Shown: positions 1 to 10,082 of the stretch, one piece after another
Position numbering within the stretch: position 1 is the first letter of the stretch
How the letters are laid out: every line of letters starts with the position of its first letter
Assembly: GCF_003324485.1 (NCBI RefSeq)
Contig: NZ_QODK01000003.1
Location: 186,001 to 250,000, forward strand
Source: Cohaesibacter intestini
Lineage (GTDB): Bacteria > Pseudomonadota > Alphaproteobacteria > Rhizobiales > Cohaesibacteraceae
Direction of reading: 5' to 3'
DNA length: 64,000 nt
Position numbers and translations under genes: made by a program
Notes under the pieces: model-generated
The model's input: only the letters and a program-made list of their open reading frames with translations
Told to the model about the DNA's origin: nothing
The model's database searches: none

Positions 1-408
1 CTCTGTCATGTTGGTCAGGCGGTTGTGATAGAGTTTCCGCAGCTTGTCCGGATCCTGTGGCCAGTCAGTCGCAACACTGTTGGAGGCGGGTTGGCTTGTC
101 TGTGGTGTCGGCATCGGTGCGCCTTCAGGCGGTAGAACCAGTCCTCCGCGTGCGGAATAGTCGATCGGCTCTTTCTTTTCTTCATCGCCGAGAATGCCAA
201 AACCGGTGGTGACCGTTTTTAGCAGTTCTGCTTCCTGGCTTTTGCCTGTGCCATAAGTGGTGCCGCCAATGCTGGAGCATGCGGTTAAGGCGATGCTGAC
301 CGAGCCGATGATAGCCAGAGTCGCAAAACGAGACGCGACCGGAGCGGTCTGGTCGGCCGACGCTTCGGCAGCAGGAGCACTTGCGCTCTGTTTCTTCACA
401 TTCAACAT
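1..408 (-). CDS. Predicted lipoprotein, 3' end outside window
   Basis: An open frame of 136 codons runs from an ATG at 408 to the left edge without a stop, so the gene is cut by the window. The product starts MLNVKKQSAS, has a hydrophobic stretch at about residues 27-43 and a lipobox LTAC|S, so it should be exported and lipid-anchored after processing by the signal peptidase encoded next door (lspA). The mature part is Pro/Ser/Thr-rich with no domain I recognise. In rhizobia a small lipoprotein often lies between lspA and M16 peptidase genes; the same layout is likely here but the downstream part is not visible. Function unknown. Confidence 0.7.
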   Translation of the reverse strand, partial: MLNVKKQSASAPAAEASADQTAPVASRFATLAIIGSVSIALTACSSIGGTTYGTGKSQEAELLKTVTTGFGILGDEEKKEPIDYSARGGLVLPPEGAPMPTPQTSQPASNSVATDWPQDPDKLRKLYHNRLTNMTE

Positions 409-671
409 GTCACACTCACTTTACACACGCGCTGGCGAAACCGTCCGGTCGGCAGCATTTCGTCTTGGCGCTTCAAAGGCAGCAATCCCGTCTTAACGGG
501 ACATTGAGCCATGCAATGAACCAAGTGTCGCTAGACATACTGCGCATTGATGCTTGAGATCAAGACTGCAATCCGCCTGATTCATCGGCGGATGGGTAGT
601 CAGGGCCGATTCTGCCTGCACTTGGCTTGCTCGTCGTCACCAATCACGACTTTGCGGCATCAATGCGGCGA

Positions 672-1178
672 TCACTTTCCCGCCGCTTTTTCCGCCTTGG
701 CGCTGGGGCCAAAGAAGCTGTCATAGACCAGCAACAGCACACCGAGGACAATCCACACATCAGCCAGATTGAAGACATACCAGCTGAAGTCACCCCAGTA
801 GAAGTGAAACAGATCAACCACCGCACCATGCATAATCCGGTCAAAGGCATTGCCAATGGCTCCGCCAAGGATCAGACCGGCTGCGGCAGCCGGCAGACCA
901 AACTGCATCCGGCGGATCCAGGCAACCAGAAGGCCTGCAGCCAGAGCAGCGACCATGATCAGCACGATCTGTCCCAGCGGATCATCCTGTTGGAACAGGC
1001 CAAAGGACACCCCTTTATTCCAGGCGAGAATAAGATCGAAATAGGATGTCAGATGAATTGGGCCGTTATTGGCGACCTTGTTGTACAGATCAAATTCCAG
1101 CAACAGCCACAATTTCAAAGCCTGATCGGTGATCAGCCCAAAGGCGGCAACGGCAAAGCCGATAATTCGTGCAGACAT
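672..1178 (-). CDS. lspA: Lipoprotein signal peptidase II (LspA)
   Basis: 168 aa inner-membrane aspartyl protease that removes the signal peptide of lipoproteins after lipidation. Four hydrophobic segments are visible, and the two conserved Asp boxes are present: GNAFDRI (around residue 115) and FNLADVWI (around residue 140). Length is typical of the family. The frame can be extended four codons to a TTG at 1190, but the ATG at 1178 is preceded by GGAG at a good distance, so I use it. It lies directly downstream of ileS on the same strand (66-nt gap), the conserved ileS-lspA order of many bacteria. Several predicted lipoproteins in this window are its likely substrates. Confidence 0.95.
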   Translation of the reverse strand: MSARIIGFAVAAFGLITDQALKLWLLLEFDLYNKVANNGPIHLTSYFDLILAWNKGVSFGLFQQDDPLGQIVLIMVAALAAGLLVAWIRRMQFGLPAAAAGLILGGAIGNAFDRIMHGAVVDLFHFYWGDFSWYVFNLADVWIVLGVLLLVYDSFFGPSAKAEKAAGK

Positions 1179-1244
1179 AGCGCACTCCAATTGATACCTG
1201 ATCGCAGCCGGGCCGCTAGGCCCGGCGCAGAATCGTCGGCCTGA

Positions 1245-4163
1245 TCAGGCCGCTTCGATCTCACGCATGGCTGCCGCATCGCGCAGGCAAAGATCTGGAT
1301 AGTCCGCATCGCTGCCGACTTCTGGCAGGATCTTCCAGCTGCGCTGACACTTTTTGCCTTCCGCAAGAGCTGGCACCACACCGACACCAGCCACCTCATC
1401 AATCGTGAAAGCACCCTCTGGTGCATTGCCCTCGATCAACTCGGCTTGAGATGTGATGGCGATTTCCGCAAGATCAATGCCATCCATTGCCGTCACAATG
1501 TCCTTGTCTGTGACATAGACCTTCGGAGCGGCCTCCAGCGAAGAACCGATGCGTTTTTCCTTGCGCTCGACTTCCAGCGCTCCGGTGACGACACGGCGCA
1601 GAGCTTTGATCTTGCTCCATTTCGCAGCCAGAGCTGCATCGTGCCAATCGGCAGACACATCCGGGAACTGGCGGAAATGCACCGAATCGGTGTCGGATGG
1701 GAAACGGCTGAGCCAGGTTTCTTCCATGGTGAATGGCAGGATTGGTGCCAGCCAACTGGTCAGATGCATGAACAGCTCGTGGATCACATAGAGCGAAGCC
1801 TTGCGGCGGGCCGAGCTTGGCGCATCACAATAAAGGGCATCTTTGCGCACGTCGAAATAGAAGGCCGACAGCTCGATGCCCATGAAATAGTTCAACTCAT
1901 GCATGATCCGCTTGAAATCGAAATTGTCATAGGCAGAGCGCACCATGGCATCAAGCTCGTGGAGCCGATGCAGCATCAGCCGCTCCAGTTCCGGCATGTC
2001 AGAAAGCGCAACCGCTTCGCCATCATAGTGGGCCAGCGAGCCCAGCATCCAGCGGATGGTGTTGCGCATCTTGCGATAAGCATCGGCGCTGGTTTTGAGG
2101 ATTTCCGGCCCGATGCGCTGATCGTCCGTATAATCGCAGGTCGCCACCCAAAGGCGCAGAATGTCAGCACCATATTGCTTGATGATGTCCTGAGGCGCGA
2201 TGGTGTTGCCAAGGGACTTCGACATCTTGCGGCCATCTTCTGCCATGGTGAAGCCATGGGTCAGAACCGCGTCATACGGCGCGCGACCACGGGTGCCACA
2301 GCTTTCCAGCAAGGACGAATGGAACCAGCCGCGATGCTGGTCAGAGCCTTCCATATAAAGGTCGGCTGGCCATTTCAGATCTTCACGCTGCTCAAGGCAG
2401 AAAGCATGGGTCGAGCCAGAATCAAACCAGACGTCGAGAATGTCATCGACCTTGTCCCATTCGCTCGCATCATACTCATCAGCAAGGAAGCGTTCCTTTG
2501 CTCCTTCAGCGAACCAAGCATCAGCCCCTTCCACGAGGAAGGCATCAAAGATGCGCTGATTGACTTTCTCATCCTGCAAAACGACGGTTGGGTCGTCTTT
2601 CTTGATGAAAATGGTGATCGGCACACCCCATGCCCGCTGGCGGGAAATCACCCAGTCCGGGCGGGTTTCGATCATGGAACGCAAACGGGTCTGACCGGTG
2701 GCTGGCACAAAGCGGGTCGCGTCAATCGCATCAAGGGCCCGCTTGCGCAGGGTGTCGCCTTCATCATCGATATTGCGATCCATCGCGATGAACCATTGCG
2801 GCGTGTTGCGGAAAATCAGCGGGGCTTTGGAGCGCCAGCTATGCGGATAGGAATGTTTCACCTTGCCGCGCGCCAACAAAGCGCCGACTTCCACCAGCTT
2901 GTCGATCACTGCCGAGTTGGTGGTGCCTTCGCCGCCCTTGCGGTTGAGGATGTAAAGGCCCTGGAACAGGGTGACATGCGGATAATAAGAGCCATCCTCG
3001 GCCACCGTGTGCGGTACTTCTGGCGTACCGCATTCGGCAAAGCGCTCGCGGTTGGCGATGAAGACATCATAATCTTCTGCACCATGACCCGGAGCGGTAT
3101 GGACAAAGCCCGTACCTGCATCGTCGGTGACATGGTCGCCATCAATCACCGGCACGTCAAAATCATAATAGCCTTCTGCGCCTTCCACCCCGTTGAACGG
3201 GTGGGCACATTCGGAAATCAGGCTTGGATCGACATCGAACTTGCGCTCATAGCCATCGACGCGGGCGGCCTTGAAGATGCTCTCTGCCAGCCCGTCGGCC
3301 ACGATCAGTTTGTCGCCAACCTTGCCCCAATTGTCATCCGCCGCTTGCGTGACTTCATAAAGACCATAGGAAATGGATTTCGAATAGCAGATGGCGCGGT
3401 TGCCCGGGATCGTCCATGGGGTGGTGGTCCAGATAACGACATCCGCATCGAGCAGCGCATCCAACTGATCTTCGGCCACCGTGCCATGCACGCCGGTCAC
3501 TGGGAAGCGCACCCAGATGGTGTGCGAGGTGTGATCCTGATATTCCACTTCGGCCTCGGCCAGAGCGGTTTTCTCGACGATCGACCACATGACGGGCTTG
3601 GAGCCCTGGAACAGCTGACCGGACATGGCGAACTTCATCAACTCGCCAGCAATGCGCGCTTCCGCGTCATAGCTCATGGTCAGGTAAGGGGTCTTGAAAT
3701 CACCGATCACGCCAAGGCGTTTGAATTCTTCGGACTGGATACCAACCCACTCCTGCGCAAACTCACGGCATTCATTGCGGAATTCGTTGATCTCAACGGC
3801 GTCCTTGTTCTTGCCCTTCTTGCGATATTTCTCTTCGATCTTCCATTCGATCGGCAGACCGTGACAGTCCCAGCCCGGCACATAGTTGGAATCGTAGCCG
3901 CGCATCTGGAAGGAGCGGACAATGATGTCCTTGATGGTTTTGTTCAGCGCGTGGCCGATATGCAAGTTGCCGTTGGCATAGGGAGGGCCATCATGCAGCA
4001 CATATTTCTCGCGGTCCTTGGACTGGTCGCGCAGCTTGCGGTAAAGGTCCATCTCGTCCCAACGGGCGGTGAGCTTGGGCTCATTCTTGGGCAGGCCTGC
4101 GCGCATCGGGAATTCGGTCTGGGGCAGGTAAAGCGTCTTGGAGTAATCGCGTGCTTCAGTCAT
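1245..4163 (-). CDS. ileS: Isoleucyl-tRNA synthetase
   Basis: 972 aa class I aminoacyl-tRNA synthetase that charges tRNA-Ile in the cytoplasm. The HIGH motif appears as NLHIGHALN near residue 68, the KMSKS loop as [10 protein letters not shown] near residue 640, and between them lies the long editing domain with [12 protein letters not shown]. An anticodon-binding domain follows. The C-terminal part has no obvious zinc-finger Cys cluster, as in the shorter alphaproteobacterial form. The start ATG is preceded by a purine-rich GAGAGTGAAAG. It is followed by lspA in the same direction. A very long antisense frame on the + strand is a shadow of this gene. Confidence 0.97.
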   Translation of the reverse strand: MTEARDYSKTLYLPQTEFPMRAGLPKNEPKLTARWDEMDLYRKLRDQSKDREKYVLHDGPPYANGNLHIGHALNKTIKDIIVRSFQMRGYDSNYVPGWDCHGLPIEWKIEEKYRKKGKNKDAVEINEFRNECREFAQEWVGIQSEEFKRLGVIGDFKTPYLTMSYDAEARIAGELMKFAMSGQLFQGSKPVMWSIVEKTALAEAEVEYQDHTSHTIWVRFPVTGVHGTVAEDQLDALLDADVVIWTTTPWTIPGNRAICYSKSISYGLYEVTQAADDNWGKVGDKLIVADGLAESIFKAARVDGYERKFDVDPSLISECAHPFNGVEGAEGYYDFDVPVIDGDHVTDDAGTGFVHTAPGHGAEDYDVFIANRERFAECGTPEVPHTVAEDGSYYPHVTLFQGLYILNRKGGEGTTNSAVIDKLVEVGALLARGKVKHSYPHSWRSKAPLIFRNTPQWFIAMDRNIDDEGDTLRKRALDAIDATRFVPATGQTRLRSMIETRPDWVISRQRAWGVPITIFIKKDDPTVVLQDEKVNQRIFDAFLVEGADAWFAEGAKERFLADEYDASEWDKVDDILDVWFDSGSTHAFCLEQREDLKWPADLYMEGSDQHRGWFHSSLLESCGTRGRAPYDAVLTHGFTMAEDGRKMSKSLGNTIAPQDIIKQYGADILRLWVATCDYTDDQRIGPEILKTSADAYRKMRNTIRWMLGSLAHYDGEAVALSDMPELERLMLHRLHELDAMVRSAYDNFDFKRIMHELNYFMGIELSAFYFDVRKDALYCDAPSSARRKASLYVIHELFMHLTSWLAPILPFTMEETWLSRFPSDTDSVHFRQFPDVSADWHDAALAAKWSKIKALRRVVTGALEVERKEKRIGSSLEAAPKVYVTDKDIVTAMDGIDLAEIAITSQAELIEGNAPEGAFTIDEVAGVGVVPALAEGKKCQRSWKILPEVGSDADYPDLCLRDAAAMREIEAA

Positions 4164-4652
4164 TTTTCTTTCACTCTCGTGAATGGATTGCCGGGGGTCT
4201 CATTGTATGGGACCATCACTCTCTGTTTGTAAGGGGACGGTCAGGCCCGGCAAGGAAATTGGGTTCGTCATCTGATGAGTTGGGGATGAGGGCAGCAGGC
4301 GCGCGTGATAAACGCTCCGACCCTTCTATCAATCCCGGTCCCTCGCGGGCGCAAGGCAATGCGCCGATCACGCGAAGGCCGGGCCAGTAATTCGACTGGC
4401 GGTCTGGCCTATGGCAATCGGGGAGAGCGGCGGCGGGCACCGCAAACTGGCAAATTTCATTTCAAACAGCGTGCAAGGCGCACTTTTCATCAGCATCATG
4501 TCTGCCTTCCGGTTCGGGCGCGACATTAATTCAAGCCTTTGACGAGCACAAGCCCTCTCTTTTGGCCCTTATACCGCCTTCCCCCCCTTATTCCCACTCG
4601 CTGCGGCCATGCAAGGCTCAAAGGCAATTGCCAACCGACAAAAGGGCCTGTC
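4164..4652. other. Intergenic region, divergent promoters expected
   Basis: This 489-bp stretch separates the divergent ileS and amidase genes. I see no convincing coding frame, RNA gene or terminator. It must hold the promoter of ileS (leftward) and that of the amidase (rightward); a weak leftward pair TTGCCG-16-TACAAA upstream of ileS is the best I can point to. Confidence 0.4.
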
Positions 4653-5510
4653 ATGACCGATCTTTTCGCACCCAATCCCTACACGATCCGCAATCACCGC
4701 CTGTTCCATTTGGGCAATCCGATCCGTTTTCTGCGCTCCCCCAACCAGTCTGCAGACTTTGCCCCCCGCGGCATCATTCTCCATGACACTGCCGGACGGT
4801 TGGAGAAGGGCCATGCGGTCAACTGGTTCCTGAAGGCCGAGGCCCGCGCCTCCGCCCATCTGACCATTGAGCGCGACGGCTCGGTCACCCAGCAAGTGGG
4901 CTTTGATCGCCGCGCCTGGCATACAGGCAAGAGCCACTATCGCGACATGGACAATGTCAATGCCTTCGCCTTCGGCATCGAACTGGTCAATGTCGGCAAA
5001 TGCGTCAAGTTGCGTGACAGCCACCTGCAAAGCTGGTTCAAGGAGCGCTATCGCGATGGCGCCGATGGCCTGTCCTTTGCCTTTGCTTCCAGCAAGGCCC
5101 ATGGCAAAGGCTGGTGGCTTGATTATACCGAGGCACAGTTGCGCACCCTCACTGCGCTCTGTCAGGTGCTGATTGCGCGCTATGATCTGTCATTTGTTGC
5201 AGGGCACTGGGAGATTTCGCCGGGTCGCAAGATCGATCCCAACCCGCTCTTCCCGCTGCAAAACCTGCGTACCACCTTGTTTGGAGAGAAAGACGATCAG
5301 GCCGGACCACTTCTGATGGCCGACGCCAATCTGCGCCGCTGGCCATCCTATCACGACAATATCATCAAGGTTCTGGCGAAAGGCGCGTCGATCCATATCA
5401 TCCGCTCGGGCACCTACAATGCCCTCGGCCATCCGGAAATCTGGCATCTGGTCGAAGCCGATGGCCAGCAAGGCTGGCTTCACCATTCACTGGTCGATCT
5501 CGGTGGTTGA
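4653..5510 (+). CDS. N-acetylmuramoyl-L-alanine amidase with C-terminal SH3-like domain
   Basis: 285 aa. The first ~190 residues match an Amidase_2 (PGRP-like) zinc amidase: IILHDTAG near residue 40, ASAHLTIERDGSVTQ near residue 68 and VAGHWEISPGRKIDPNPLF near residue 185 carry the expected His metal ligands. The last ~70 residues (DANLRRWPSYHD... onward) resemble a bacterial SH3 domain, which usually binds cell wall. It cleaves the stem peptide from muramic acid. No signal peptide is evident, so it may act in muropeptide recycling or be released some other way. An upstream in-frame TTG at 4539 exists, but family alignment favours the ATG at 4653. Confidence 0.8.
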   Translation: MTDLFAPNPYTIRNHRLFHLGNPIRFLRSPNQSADFAPRGIILHDTAGRLEKGHAVNWFLKAEARASAHLTIERDGSVTQQVGFDRRAWHTGKSHYRDMDNVNAFAFGIELVNVGKCVKLRDSHLQSWFKERYRDGADGLSFAFASSKAHGKGWWLDYTEAQLRTLTALCQVLIARYDLSFVAGHWEISPGRKIDPNPLFPLQNLRTTLFGEKDDQAGPLLMADANLRRWPSYHDNIIKVLAKGASIHIIRSGTYNALGHPEIWHLVEADGQQGWLHHSLVDLGG

Positions 5511-5578
5511 TCCGTGGAGACAAGGCCTGAAGCAAGAAGGCGTGGCAGTTTTTCCCGCTGGCCACGCCTGCGCTTGCG

Positions 5579-6571
5579 CTAGAGCCAGAGACGCTGCTCC
5601 AGCTCGGACAGGGGAGGGACGGCAGACAGCAGACAACGAGCTTGGGCGCTGTCGCGGTCCATTTGCTGGACCAACGCATCAAGGCTGTCAAATTTTGCCT
5701 CTTCCCGCAGATGGCCAAACAGGATCACCTTGACCTCTTCGCCGTATAGATCATCGGAAAAATCAAACACATGGACTTCAAAAATACGCGGTCCGTTGTC
5801 AAACATCGGCCGCCGACCAAAGCTGGCAACGCCATTATGCATCTCGCCATTCTCTCGCACCAGTCGCACCGCATAGACACCCTCTCGCAGACGGCTATTG
5901 TCCGGTAGGGTCATGTTGGCGGTGGGATAGCCGAGTTTGCGGCCATTCTTGGCGCCATGAACGATGGTGCCGGTAAAGAAATGCCTGTAGCCAAGCAATC
6001 GGTTGGCGGTGTCAACCGCACCATCTTCCAGCGCCTGCCGAATCCGCGTTGAGGAGACCGCGTCCCCTGAACGATCGGCTTTCATGTCGACAATGGTAAC
6101 GCCAAACTCCCGTGCCTTGCCAGCATCGCGCAGATAGTCAGGCGTGCCGGCCCTATCCTTGCCAAAATGGAAGTCATAACCGGAAATCACTTTCTTCGCA
6201 GCCAGCCCGTCGATCAGCATGTCTTCGATGAAGCGATCAGGGGATTGCTGCGAAAAGGCAGTTGTGAAGGCCAGTGAGACCATGCCGTCAAGACCGAGCG
6301 CCTTGGCCAGTTGGGCTTTTTCCGCGTGCGGTGTCAACCGGAAGACCGGATGGTCCGGGCGAAAGACCGAGCGCGGGTGCGGCTCGAAGGTCAGCATGAT
6401 GGCTTTCAGGCCCGCATCGCGGGCTTCCAGCATGGCATCTTCCAACACTGCCTGATGGCCGCGATGCATGCCATCGAAATTGCCGATCGCCACGACTCCG
6501 CCGCGCAAAGCTTCAGGCAGCGGCTGCTGGGGATGCTGGAGATCGATGAAAGAAGGGGCTATGGCCATCAT
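5579..6571 (-). CDS. ribF: Bifunctional riboflavin kinase / FAD synthetase
   Basis: 330 aa enzyme converting riboflavin to FMN and then FAD. The N-terminal nucleotidyltransferase shows GNFDGMHRGHQAVL with the HxGH-type motif, and the C-terminal flavokinase shows GRKLGYPTANM and the PMFDNGPRIFEVHVFDF region. The frame extends 42 codons further upstream to 6697, but homologues start near MMAIAPSFIDL, so I place the start at the ATG pair 6571/6568; no strong ribosome site decides between them. In many rhizobia ribF sits beside ileS and maoC. Here the amidase gene lies between ribF and ileS, on the opposite strand. It supplies FAD for etfQO nearby and other flavoproteins. Confidence 0.93.
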   Translation of the reverse strand: MMAIAPSFIDLQHPQQPLPEALRGGVVAIGNFDGMHRGHQAVLEDAMLEARDAGLKAIMLTFEPHPRSVFRPDHPVFRLTPHAEKAQLAKALGLDGMVSLAFTTAFSQQSPDRFIEDMLIDGLAAKKVISGYDFHFGKDRAGTPDYLRDAGKAREFGVTIVDMKADRSGDAVSSTRIRQALEDGAVDTANRLLGYRHFFTGTIVHGAKNGRKLGYPTANMTLPDNSRLREGVYAVRLVRENGEMHNGVASFGRRPMFDNGPRIFEVHVFDFSDDLYGEEVKVILFGHLREEAKFDSLDALVQQMDRDSAQARCLLSAVPPLSELEQRLWL

Positions 6572-6777
6572 GCGGGCAAGGTCCGTCCTGCCGACTGTGT
6601 CGAAAAGGCTGTCGATTGAGTGGGATGACGGACAATTCGGCCATTGGCGGCCCGGACTCTCCATCCTGTTTCTGGCGGGACGTTGCCCAACTCGCAAGGC
6701 AACGTCAAGGGAGGACTTCTATTTAGGCGCTTTTCCACGCACATCAAGGCAGCCGATTGGGGAAAGCGCAGACTTGC

Positions 6778-7212
6778 TCATTCCGATGGGCTTTCAGGAT
6801 CGCCTTGCTGGGTCTCCCCAGCGGTGGTGAGAACGATCCGCACCTTGCCACTGCTCTGGTAGGCGGCCTGACCGCTCGCCAGCACCTGTTCACCACGCGT
6901 CAGGCGCGCCGAATAGGCGCACAGACCCTGCGCACAGTTTCGGGCATCCGCATTGGCGGGGACCAGATCAAATGGCACATGCTTGGCACCGGGGGTGGGT
7001 AGCAATTCCTGCGCGACCAAAGTGCGCGAGCCATCCTGAAGCGAGAGATAGACCACGTCTCCCTGCGAAGCCGCAAACAACCATTGCACCTCGCCGGAAA
7101 CCCGCGTGCCGCTCGGGAACATCGAGCCAACGCCCTCGGTTACGGTCTGACATGCCGACAGTCCCACGATCATCAGCAGGGAAAGCACTGGGAGAAATCT
7201 GGTGTTGAGCAT
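6778..7212 (-). CDS. YbaY-like small lipoprotein
   Basis: 144 aa. The start ATG at 7212 follows AGAGGA. A hydrophobic segment ends in the lipobox LSAC|Q at residues 18-22, marking a lipoprotein. The mature protein (VSGEVQWLFAA... to SGKVRIVLTT) has the small beta-sandwich pattern of YbaY/YscW-type lipoproteins, which have been linked to secretion pilotins and envelope stress, but the similarity is judged by eye only. It lies downstream of nothing on its strand and divergent from the MATE gene. The frame can be read 46 codons further upstream, which would bury the signal peptide and is not credible. Confidence 0.6.
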   Translation of the reverse strand: MLNTRFLPVLSLLMIVGLSACQTVTEGVGSMFPSGTRVSGEVQWLFAASQGDVVYLSLQDGSRTLVAQELLPTPGAKHVPFDLVPANADARNCAQGLCAYSARLTRGEQVLASGQAAYQSSGKVRIVLTTAGETQQGDPESPSE

Positions 7213-7539
7213 GAAATCCTCTTGCGTCGGTTTGAAAATAAACTGGTCACTATGGGGTCTGGTCTTTCGATTAAAGCGCGGGTGAAACGCCACGTTCAAC
7301 CCTGCGACAGCAACGTGCCAATGTCCAGTCACGCTGTCGTAAAGCAGCAAACTTTATGCCTGTACTTCTGTTGGCAACATGGATAGTGTGTCGGCTCAAG
7401 TTACAGTTCCGGTGCTGCCGGATTATGGCGCCCTTTGGCAGGCGAGCCGATTCACTTTGATGGATGGGACCTGTCGCCAAGCGTTTGGCCCCCAGATCAC
7501 GCAGTCATTCCGGATCTTCAGTTCAATTGGTGATACATT
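7213..7539. other. Intergenic region between divergent genes
   Basis: This 327-bp stretch lies between the leftward lipoprotein gene and the rightward MATE gene. I see no gene, RNA or terminator in it; it presumably holds both promoters. Confidence 0.4.
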
Positions 7540-8982
7540 ATGCTCGACCAGTCCAATGGGCCTGAAGGGCAAGGGAAATCTGTCTTTGACGCATCCCTTG
7601 CTTACACGCCCGATGAAAAAGGCACCTATATATCTGTCGGCGCAGAGTTCCGCGCGACATTGGCGCTTGCCTGGCCGCTGGTTCTGACCCAAGTGGCCCA
7701 GTTTTCCCTGCAAACCACCGACGTCATCATGATGGGGTGGCTGGGGCGTGATCATCTGGCCAGCGGCTCGCTGGCCAGTGCCTTGATGCACCCCCTTCTG
7801 GTCTTCGGCATCGGGGCTGTGACCGCAGTTGCCCCGATGGTCGCTCAGGCGATTGGGGCCGACGATACGCCATCCATTCGCCGCACCGCCCGGCAGGGCA
7901 TCTGGATTGCTTTCCTGATTGCGGTCTTGCTGATGATAATCCTGTTTCAGGGTGAGAAGATCTTTCTTCTCGCAGGGCAGGAACAGGACACCTCGGCCAT
8001 GGCCCAGTCCTATCTCAATTATGCGGCCTTTGCCCTGTTTCCGGCGCTCGGCTTTCTGGCGATGCGCGGACTGGTGGCTGCCCACAGCGAAACCGCCGTC
8101 ATTCTGTTGATCACCATTGTCAGCATTTTTGTCAATGCGGCGGGGAATTATGTGCTGATGTTCGGCCATTTCGGCTTTCCGCGCATGGAACTGGCTGGCG
8201 CTGGTTTGTCGACCTCCATCGTCAACAGCTTCGTCTTTGTTGCAATCCTGTTCTATGTCGCCAGAAAGAAGACCTACCGCCCCTATGATCTGTTTGCCCG
8301 TTTCTGGAAGCCCGACTGGCCGCGTTTTTGGGAAATGCTGCGCATCGGGATTCCAATCGGTCTGATGATCATGATTGAGGTGGGGCTGTTCGCTGCAGCA
8401 ACCATGTTGATGGGATGGCTGGGTAAGGATGCGCTCGCCGCCCATACGGTCGCCATGCAATGTGCCGCCTTTGCCTTTATGGTGCCGCTTGGGCTCAGTC
8501 AGGCCACAACCATCCGGACCGGATTGTCCTATGGCCGCAAGTCCCGCCACGGCATCAAGGTTGCTGGCTGGGTGTCTATTGTCATGGGCACCGGCTTTAT
8601 GGTCGGCACCTGCGCTCTGTTCCTGACCATGCCAACCTTCTTTATCGGTTTGTTCCTCGATCCGAATGAAGCGATCAATCTGGTGCCTTACGGCCTGGCG
8701 GTTACCTTTCTTGCTTATGCTGGCCTGTTCCAGATCGTCGATGGATTGCAAGCCATGACAGCAGGGGCGCTGCGTGGTTTGGGGGACACGCGTGGGCCGA
8801 TGCTGATTGCCCTGTTTGGCTATTGGGGCTGTGGCTTCCCGATCGCCTATCTGCTCGGTTTCAAGTTTGGCTGGCAGGGTGAGGGGATCTGGGCCGGTTT
8901 GGCCATCGGACTGGCCGTGACCGGCATCATTCTGGCGTTCCGCTTTCAATACAGAGAAAGACTGGGACTGGTCAAATTCTGA
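7540..8982 (+). CDS. MATE-family efflux transporter (NorM-like)
   Basis: 480 aa with about 12 hydrophobic segments in two similar halves, each beginning with a LALAWPLVLTQ / EMLRIGIPIGLMI type segment, as in the NorM branch of the MATE (multidrug and toxin extrusion) family. It should export cationic drugs or metabolites across the inner membrane in exchange for Na+ or H+. The first ~35 residues are a soluble cytoplasmic tail. GGTGA lies ahead of the ATG. The gene ends 22 nt before a strong terminator. A long antisense frame over the gene is a shadow. Substrate cannot be deduced. Confidence 0.9.
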   Translation: MLDQSNGPEGQGKSVFDASLAYTPDEKGTYISVGAEFRATLALAWPLVLTQVAQFSLQTTDVIMMGWLGRDHLASGSLASALMHPLLVFGIGAVTAVAPMVAQAIGADDTPSIRRTARQGIWIAFLIAVLLMIILFQGEKIFLLAGQEQDTSAMAQSYLNYAAFALFPALGFLAMRGLVAAHSETAVILLITIVSIFVNAAGNYVLMFGHFGFPRMELAGAGLSTSIVNSFVFVAILFYVARKKTYRPYDLFARFWKPDWPRFWEMLRIGIPIGLMIMIEVGLFAAATMLMGWLGKDALAAHTVAMQCAAFAFMVPLGLSQATTIRTGLSYGRKSRHGIKVAGWVSIVMGTGFMVGTCALFLTMPTFFIGLFLDPNEAINLVPYGLAVTFLAYAGLFQIVDGLQAMTAGALRGLGDTRGPMLIALFGYWGCGFPIAYLLGFKFGWQGEGIWAGLAIGLAVTGIILAFRFQYRERLGLVKF

Positions 8983-9004
8983 TGGTCAGCATTGGCTTCA
9001 ACAT

Positions 9005-9035
9005 AAAAGGCCCGAACAACCGGTTCGGGCCTTTT
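9005..9035. terminator. Bidirectional rho-independent terminator
   Basis: Perfect 13-bp stem (9005-9017 with 9023-9035) with a 5-nt loop and A- and T-runs at both ends, placed between the converging MATE and maoC genes; it can stop both. Confidence 0.9.
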
Positions 9036-9068
9036 GCATAAGATATGAATGATCAGGTGTCGGTGTGC

Positions 9069-9524
9069 CTATGCGGCAAGGGGCTTTTTCGGCGCCAACA
9101 CGGTTGCCTCACCGGTCAGCACCTCCACATCCCCCACCTTGGCCAGACAATCGAGAATGACGCGGCGACCACGCGGCACCAGCTCGCGGATGGTCACCGA
9201 GACGACCAGCTCGTCACCGGGACGAACGGGTGCCTTGAACTGCATGGACTGACCCAGATAAATCGTGCCGACACCCGGCAGCTGCATGCCCAACAGGGTG
9301 GAGACGAGGCTGGCGGTGAAAATCCCATGGGCAATGTTGCCTCCAAAGCGACTTGCTTCGCCAAAGGCTTTGTCCACATGGATTGGATTATAGTCGCCGG
9401 ACAGGTCCGCGAACGAGGCGATGTCCCGCTCGGTCACAATCCGGGTCAGGCTGACACTTTGGCCAACAGACATATCCTCGAAATAGACGGTGGTTGCTGG
9501 CTGACTGGTTTCTTGCACTTTCAT
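9069..9524 (-). CDS. MaoC-family (R)-specific enoyl-CoA hydratase
   Basis: 151 aa hot-dog-fold hydratase. The family signature FADLSGDYNPIHVDKAFG is intact, with the catalytic Asp and His, and the FGGNIAHGIF segment follows. It hydrates trans-2-enoyl-CoA to (R)-3-hydroxyacyl-CoA, which feeds polyhydroxyalkanoate synthesis or side routes of fatty-acid metabolism. The ATG at 9524 follows a good GGAGG; the open frame continues 47 codons upstream without support. In many rhizobia a maoC gene lies next to ribF and the TIGR01459 HAD gene; both are in this window but apart. Confidence 0.88.
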   Translation of the reverse strand: MKVQETSQPATTVYFEDMSVGQSVSLTRIVTERDIASFADLSGDYNPIHVDKAFGEASRFGGNIAHGIFTASLVSTLLGMQLPGVGTIYLGQSMQFKAPVRPGDELVVSVTIRELVPRGRRVILDCLAKVGDVEVLTGEATVLAPKKPLAA

Positions 9525-10082
9525 GGGTGCCCCTCCTTCTTTTTTCTTGTTTGGCGATGATCTCAACAGGGCAACAGGACCATGGATGACTGATTGCATG
9601 GTCAGCCTGCTTTTTTTTACAGCGCCGTTTGATTTGAGCTTAGGCAACAATAGGAAATGGTGCAATGCAACAAACTGTCAATAAAACCAAAAAAGAGCGC
9701 TTGCCAACCTGTTTCTTGGCAGAAACCCGCCGTCAGCGCATGTACGTAAAGACACGTATTCGCACCTGTGGGGCGAAGCGGTGAATAACATCGCTGAAAC
9801 ATGGTTAATCAAAATAAAGGTTATGAAAGACTAAACAAAACCCTACAGTTGAGTAAATATTTGAGCAATTTCAGCCTGTTTGACAGTATTTCGGGTCAAT
9901 TTCGTATAATTTCTACTGACAGCACGAGAGGCCAGTTAACCGCTTTTTTAAATCCTTGAGCTAGTCTCCAATCTTGATCAGGGAGGCGATTGACCCTGAT
10001 GACATCAAAGAGACCAACAGTCTGAAAAGTCGAAAAGTCCGCTATTAAAGGCGGCAAAGCAGTGTGAGTTTGGAGTAAATAA
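9525..10082. other. Long leader/intergenic region upstream of cheY-like gene
   Basis: This 558-bp stretch holds the maoC promoter on one side and a probable cheY promoter (see 9880-9910) on the other. A 7-bp inverted repeat ATCAGGG/CCCTGAT (9977-9983 and 9994-10000) lies in what would be the cheY leader. I find no coding frame worth calling. Confidence 0.4.
9880..9910 (+). promoter_or_regulatory. Candidate sigma-70 type promoter for cheY-like gene
   Basis: TTGACA (9880-9885) and TATAAT (9905-9910) are both perfect consensus hexamers, but the spacer is 19 bp, longer than the usual 17. It would give a leader of about 165 nt before the cheY-like start. Confidence 0.45.

Noticed and set aside
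1446-4232. 928-codon open frame on the + strand opposite ileS
   Set aside because: It is antisense to a clear isoleucyl-tRNA synthetase and its translation (His/Ile/Gly-rich, no domain) is a reading shadow caused by codon bias of the real gene.
7423-8949. 508-codon open frame opposite the MATE gene
   Set aside because: Composition (Gln/His/Asp-rich, no hydrophobic core) and position over an evident transporter mark it as a shadow.
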